Source: Chara braunii
Lineage: Eukaryota; Streptophyta; Charophyceae; Charales; Characeae
Length of the DNA: 34,771 bases
Assembly (NCBI GenBank): GCA_003427395.1
Contig: BFEA01000575.1
Location: 221,800 to 256,570 of the forward strand
Reading direction: 5' to 3'
A program made the translations under genes and the position numbers. The notes beneath the pieces are model-generated. The model saw only the letters and a program-made list of their open reading frames with translations, was not told the DNA's origin and did not search any database. Shown piece after piece: positions 30,244-34,771 of the stretch (position 1 is its first letter; each line of letters begins with the position of its first letter).

Positions 30244-30424
30244 TTTTACCGATCGTTTATCCATGATGAACTGATGACCAAAGTCCTCAAAGGTATAATT
30301 CCTCATCTTTTCCTGTTTCGCCCTACTACCGATGCTTGAACCACGCCACATAATATTTGTCGTTCCGTCTATTCACGCTATTTTTTTGCTGCTTATACAG
30401 CGCATGTCATTTTGTGTCCAGACC

Positions 30425-31105
30425 ATGGTTGTTTCTCGAAACGCCGCTAATAACATACTCATAACGCTTCCTCCGCTTAAACGCAATCGTCCGTGCCTGT
30501 GTGATCAATTACGTATATCGAACGAAGCCACGGAGTAGAAGTGAGTGAAACACAATGAGATTGTTCATACGAATACCCTGCAGATGGAAGAATACATAAG
30601 GGAGGTTCTTGAGCTCTCAAGAGCTTGCAAACCTAAAGCGCCGGCCGAAGTCGTCGAAAAAGGATATTTTGTGCATCATCTCTGGAGGTGGGTAGGCGAT
30701 ATGTATGTGTTGGACATTATGCTGGCGGCCATGGACCAGCAGGATGCAGTGCAAGCCACACATTGGACTTTATCAAATACATACAGCGATACACAAAATG
30801 ACATTTTGTTGCTTCTGCGCAGGGGAACTATATATAATTTGGATGAAAGATACACATTGCCTCCGATAGGAACTGTTCTCACATTCACTCATACAACGCG
30901 ACATAAATACTTTGGCAAACAGCTGCTATCATGCTTCAACTCAAACATGTGTGCGATGCACTCGCAGCCGCTCATGTCTGCGTCGACAAGCGAGGCTGGT
31001 GCAACATCGGTCTCTGCCGACACGCATGCATCCTCGGACATCCCAGAAACAACACACTCCGCTGGAACACACAAGCCCGACGATTCTGCTCTGGAACGAG
31101 TTTGA
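30425..31105 (+). pseudogene. Orphan gene Y, copy 2 (226 codons, two stops)
   Basis: ATG 30425 opens one frame to TGA 31103-31105, interrupted only by TAG 30536-30538 and TGA 30542-30544, where copy 1 reads CAG and CGA. After the stops the frame is whole: KHNEIVHTNTLQMEEYIREV, GYFVHHLWRW, AAMDQQDAVQATH (Met at residue 103), NDILLLLRRGTIYNLDERY, TFTHTTRHKYFG, LLSCFNSN, then an Ala/Ser/Thr-rich tail. This is the best template for Y. It aligns with Z over about 110 residues. No known domain was recognised. Confidence 0.65.
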
Positions 31106-31469
31106 AAAAGGTGAGGCGGATATGCCTTTGCTGTGCGATTTTGGATTTGCTTACGGGTGTTGTGCAAACTATCACGTTTCAGAATTTTTTTTTTTAAGGC
31201 TCCTGGGTGCTGAAAAGGATTGACAATGAAAATACGCCCTTTCCAAGGCCCCTCCTGGCCCAACCCGCGAAGTCCCTCCTGCTACTGAACTCAAGAAAGT
31301 GGGGCAACCGGATGTCTTAGTTCTTGGTTCTACTAAATGATTGCTGCTATATGTTGTATATACGCAATTATTCTACCTGCGTGATGTGCCCAATTCGACT
31401 TCCCGAAAATGCTGAACCCGCTTCCTCTCTTCCTATGTATGTATGTATGTGTGTGTTCTCACATCCGTA

Positions 31470-31506
<37 letters not shown>

Positions 31507-31992
31507 GTATGTGTATGTGAGAGAAAACGACAGAGACAAAAGCATACAGAGAGGAAGAGAGAACGGGTAAGTTCTCAAGTCCACATGTGCTTTAATGCTA
31601 TGTCATTTTATCATGCGATTTGTAGAGTTTGCGTTTATAACACGCTATGACGCTGTTAGTTGAGATCACAACATGGTGCAGCTATGGCATACGCACAGCG
31701 AAATGTTTTCTCTCTCTCTCTCTCTTTCTCTCTCTAACATAGCATACGAATAGCATCGTACGTTACGCATAATGCATACTGCGAGTTGTCATGCACACAA
31801 CATGTCATGGTCCATAATATGAGGTGACCTAGCATAACATAACATTACCCATGGCACATCTTAGCGATGTTGTTTGGTAATACACCATGGTGTAGCCAAA
31901 ACATAAGCACAGCGAAATATATTCATAGTATACATGCGAAGTGATATGACTGGCTGTGAGCACAGCAAACATGGTCCATAATATCAGATCTC

Positions 31993-32087
<95 letters not shown>

Positions 32088-32314
32088 GCCCTCACAAATT
32101 GTGCAGGAATGCGTTGTTATATTCCAGCGCGTTCAAATGTCCAGAAATTTGCCACCGTGCACACCGGTTCTCTTTGCTAACACAGTCGCTCATAGACACC
32201 GTCCTGATGATTGTTTTATATTATGTGCTGCTGTCGCATCTGTGTACACTATGTGGTGCTCGATTTGATCAATCTCCCGCGCTTTTTCCGTTTGTGGTGC
32301 TGCAGACACACACC
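31106..32314. other. Microsatellite-rich spacer between Y and Z (copy 2)
   Basis: Same blocks as the copy 1 spacer: GGCCCCTCCTGGCCCAACCC near 31240, the AACCCGCTTCCTCTC module (31416), (CT)n at 31467-31505, GAGAAAACGACAGAGAC, CATA repeats at 31670-31985, a long (CT)n at 32011-32085, then the polypyrimidine and CTGCAG before Z. The (TA)n array is absent. No gene is seen. Confidence 0.7.
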
Positions 32315-32963
32315 ATGACAGGCATACCGATATTGCAAGCATTGGACGCCTCATTGCACCAACAAGAACGCTCGCATCGTATAACACACACGTCTCTCCC
32401 ACAATTCAGAGAGTATATCCGCCACTAAAGAACGAGGGTTGTTGGTGCACCATGCTATTCGCCATCAAGGCCGCAGACGCATTGTGCATATAAATATTCT
32501 GGGCATGGACGAACAACAAGAAGTCCAACAGATACATGCAGTGCTGTCGACCGGCATCTGTCGCACGTGTCGCGACATTATGCCCTATTTACGAAGGGTC
32601 GTCGTCTACGGTTGCAGCTCGCAGGCCGTGGTGCCGCCTGTCGGCTCTTCTGTCACATTTCGCTGTACAATCGGGCATCGGTACACTGACAATCCAGTGA
32701 TAGCATCGTTCAACACAAACATTGGAAGTCTGCATGTTGGTCCTCCCCCTGTTTGCGCACAAGTCGTGCAGCACAGTGGGCCCCTAAGTTCCCCTCGTGC
32801 TCCTGCTCATATGATGGGCCGTACTGATGTTTGCGCGCTGCAGGGCAGCACACCCTTGCCCGAAGCGACCACCAGTGATCTACACGAAGCTACGAATTTC
32901 TCATTACCTGTCTTTTCACAGCATTACATCACGACTTTTCTGCCGGCAGTCATTGACGCTTAA
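32315..32963 (+). pseudogene. Orphan gene Z, copy 2 (frameshifted)
   Basis: ATG 32315 starts the same frame as copy 1 (MTGIPILQALDASLHQQERS). A block of 44 bases in copy 1 is replaced by 18 here near 32427-32445, causing a TAA and a frame change. From 32439 the rest is open (MLVHHAIRHQGRRRIVH, MDEQQEVQ, RRDIMPYL-like, FNTN, Pro-rich part, TTFLPAVIDA) to TAA 32961-32963. The sequence after the break is nearly as conserved as the rest. Confidence 0.65.
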
Positions 32964-33041
32964 TATCCAAGACGACATTAATACACTTGTTTTCTTCAAG
33001 AAGTTCTTTTTCCATCTTCATAGAACACGAAGCAGAGGTCA

Positions 33042-33233
33042 ATGTGCAAGAGTTCAGGGAGCAACGATTCGGCATGCAACTTCAACAATGACAGTTTCGA
33101 GGGCAGACATGTGAACACGTTACCTAATACTGGAAAGTGAATACTGCTTTCACCTCTTTTGCCATTTCGCAAACCATGTACATACCACCTGCGCTTCTCG
33201 CTGTTAACAAACTGTTTCGTTAAGTTTTTTTTT
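33042..33233 (+). pseudogene. Small ORF downstream of Z (copy 2)
   Basis: ATG 33042 to TAA 33231-33233, matching the 60-codon ORF of copy 1 but with TGA at 33138-33140 where copy 1 has TGG. Conserved SSGSNDSACNFNND start. Confidence 0.25.
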
Positions 33234-33539
33234 CCTTTTCTCTTTAGTTTAAGAAATTGCTTAGAATTCGCAACTTGTACATACCAAAACTGCTTTGTTC
33301 AAATGACGTGCATACGTTGAGATGCGTTGCTGGGCGTGTCCACCTGTATGCCGCATATCGATGTTTATTCATTAGATACTTTGACTTTTTTTTCCCCTTC
33401 ACTTCATTTCTGCACAACCCCCCCCAAAAAGTAACTTTTTTTGTCAGTTTCTGTCGATAGTCAATCCGTGGGTGCAGAGTGTTGGTTTGTGGCCCCCGGT
33501 TGAAGCAAACATCTAACTTGCCTATGTAGCAACATTTTA

Positions 33540-33935
33540 ATGAACGTGCGCATGCTCAGACCAGCTTATTCTAGACAAGAAGACGATGAGGAAGCGACGG
33601 AGAACGAGGAGGAGGAAGAGAGAAGAGAAAAAAAGGGGCAACAAAGAGCACAAAGCCTTACACAAATGAACATCTACTTGCGGCCGAGGGCGAAGACCAC
33701 CAAGCATAGCGCAGCCGAGAAAGAGAAGACACCGTTGTCAGATTTGCGCTGCTCTGCATTCTTACTATATTTGTACTTTAGTATTGTAGTACACTTCAAG
33801 ACGTTGTTTTTCGCTTGTTTTTTTTTTTGTCTTTTGTTGGCACACAAACGAAAACATGATCTTCCTCGTGAGTTTCCGTTAAAACATTGTAAATGTAGAT
33901 TGCTGCTCCGATGTTTCTCGTTGAAGCCCCCGTAG
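33540..33935 (+). CDS. Small charged ORF W, copy 2 (C-terminal extension)
   Basis: ATG 33540. The first 74 residues match W of copy 1 (QEDDEEATENEEEEERREKK, SLTQMNIYLRPRAKTTKHS, EKEKTPLSDLRCSAF). The TGA that ends copy 1 is missing, so the frame continues about 57 codons through a hydrophobic, T-rich stretch (FFACFFFCLLL) that is probably not native. Homology to copy 1 at protein level stops at about 33761. Confidence 0.4.
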   Translation: MNVRMLRPAYSRQEDDEEATENEEEEERREKKGQQRAQSLTQMNIYLRPRAKTTKHSAAEKEKTPLSDLRCSAFLLYLYFSIVVHFKTLFFACFFFCLLLAHKRKHDLPREFPLKHCKCRLLLRCFSLKPP

Positions 33936-34010
33936 AAACTGAGATCGACGTTGTTCTTTTGTGATGCCTTCTTGCGTCAGACGCTGTGCCTTTTTGCAAT
34001 AATGCATTTC

Positions 34011-34712
34011 GACTACATCGGTGCTTTACAACCATGTACCTCGAAAAACTTCTTGCTGTTGTTTTGCTGTTTTTTGCGCTATGTGGACCGACGACTTTGA
34101 TGTTGTGCCAAAAATCTTCTTACAACTTTTTGAGATACACAAAAACCACAATACGGCTAATGTTTTTTTGCTTTGTCTCGTTTCTCGCCCCCTTGGCTAT
34201 ATTGCGCTCTCCTCTTTTCCCGCATTCTCCCGCTGTCTCTTTCTTTGTTTCCCTTTTTCTCTTCGTTCTTCTCTCTCTCTTTTCCCCTCTTCCTCTTCCT
34301 CATCTTTTTTTTCCTCCTTCCACTCTCTGCAAAATCCTTTTACTTATATCTTTCTGTTTAGCGAAAGAAGGAAAGGGTGCTCTCTTTGTTTTGCCTAAAT
34401 ATGTTGTGTTGCCCTATGCCATATTATCTTGTCAGCAGTTCAGACGCCCTGTTAAATATGTTGCATCGTGAGCTCAGATAATGTGTCAACAAACTAAAGC
34501 CCCTGCTGCCCGCGTCGAGCCCTCACTTCACATGCCATGTCAATACAAATGATGTCTCTAAATGGAAAAACAACAGAGTGCAATAGAGAGAGAGAGAAAG
34601 AGAGACAGAGAGAGAGAGAGAAAGACAACCGATGCTTTCCACTGCCATTATCATTGCCCAGAAAAAAGAGAAAAAGGTGAAGAACAACCAAAGTGCAATC
34701 GCAGTTCGAGTT

Positions 34713-34771
<59 letters not shown>
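34011..34771 (+). repeat. Tail module T4 (cut by window end)
   Basis: Matches T1 from GACTACATCGGTGC through the CCTAAATATGTTGTGTTGCC block (near 34393), the GA tract (34585-34624) and the conserved 85-bp segment. The window stops inside the following (CT)n (34717-34771). Confidence 0.8.

Larger units (their letters stand above)
22538..34771 (+). mobile_element. Helitron-class element, copy 2 (truncated at both ends)
   Basis: Same gene order and strand as copy 1. It begins abruptly inside ULP-A (TGCCAAGATCGG at 22538, equivalent to 6599) and is cut by the window end in tail module T4. In a 122-bp stretch compared by hand at the end of gene Z, 8 bases differ from copy 1. Most disabling changes differ from those of copy 1, so the copies decayed largely independently. 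The Walker A change and the ULP-B terminal TAG are shared. Confidence 0.85.

Noticed and set aside
8482-30544. Alternative code with TAA/TAG read as Gln
   Set aside because: Ten CAR/TAR differences suggested it. However, intact Z and W use only CAA/CAG for Gln, stops also occur at Arg, Tyr, Leu and Glu positions, TAA ends Z in copy 2 where copy 1 has TGA, and many frameshifts show ordinary decay.

Overview
This window is eukaryotic DNA dominated by a decayed, repeat-rich mobile element. The organism cannot be fixed from the sequence. Long (CT)n, (GA)n, (TA)n, poly-T and poly-A tracts, no visible introns, and polypyrimidine tracts just upstream of several start codons suggest a microbial eukaryote. 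A trans-splicing lineage such as a kinetoplastid would fit, but this is a weak inference. No rRNA, tRNA or CRISPR array was seen. Scattered Ns in bases 1-430 and an end inside a (CT)n tract suggest a contig end.

Bases 1-6,400 are left flank. They hold an unidentified decayed gene (about 805-2060), a 58-bp tandem duplication (2427-2542), a degenerate ~500-bp direct repeat (3165-4185), and a weak basic/Ser-rich ORF (5366-6214).

From about 6,430 to the end lie two head-to-tail copies of one Helitron-class element (rolling-circle Rep plus PIF1-like helicase), all on the + strand. Gene order in each copy is: (1) a stand-alone C48/Ulp1-like cysteine peptidase, ULP-A; (2) a large Helitron protein of basic coiled-coil N-terminus, Cys-rich DUF6570-like region, Helitron_like_N, HUH/two-Tyr Rep and PIF1-type helicase; (3) a second C48 peptidase, ULP-B, apparently fused to the helicase C-terminus; (4) orphan gene Y; (5) a microsatellite spacer; (6) orphan gene Z, which is paralogous to Y; (7) a 60-codon ORF; (8) a small acidic/basic ORF, W; (9) a pyrimidine-rich tail module, T. 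Copy 1 spans about 6428-20650. Extra tail modules fill 20735-22420. Copy 2 starts 5'-truncated at 22538 and runs off the window.

Both copies are broken by frameshifts and stop codons, mostly at different places, so comparing them shows the ancestral reading frame. In copy 1 both Rep catalytic Tyr codons are stops. In copy 2 the HUH motif reads HLY. Both copies share a Gly-to-Asp change in the helicase Walker A motif. Z, W and ULP-A of copy 1 remain open.

A perfect 38-bp palindrome at 13775-13812 is a head-to-head pair of Tn5/Nextera mosaic ends. It is a library or assembly artifact inside copy 1's helicase, so the local sequence there should not be trusted.
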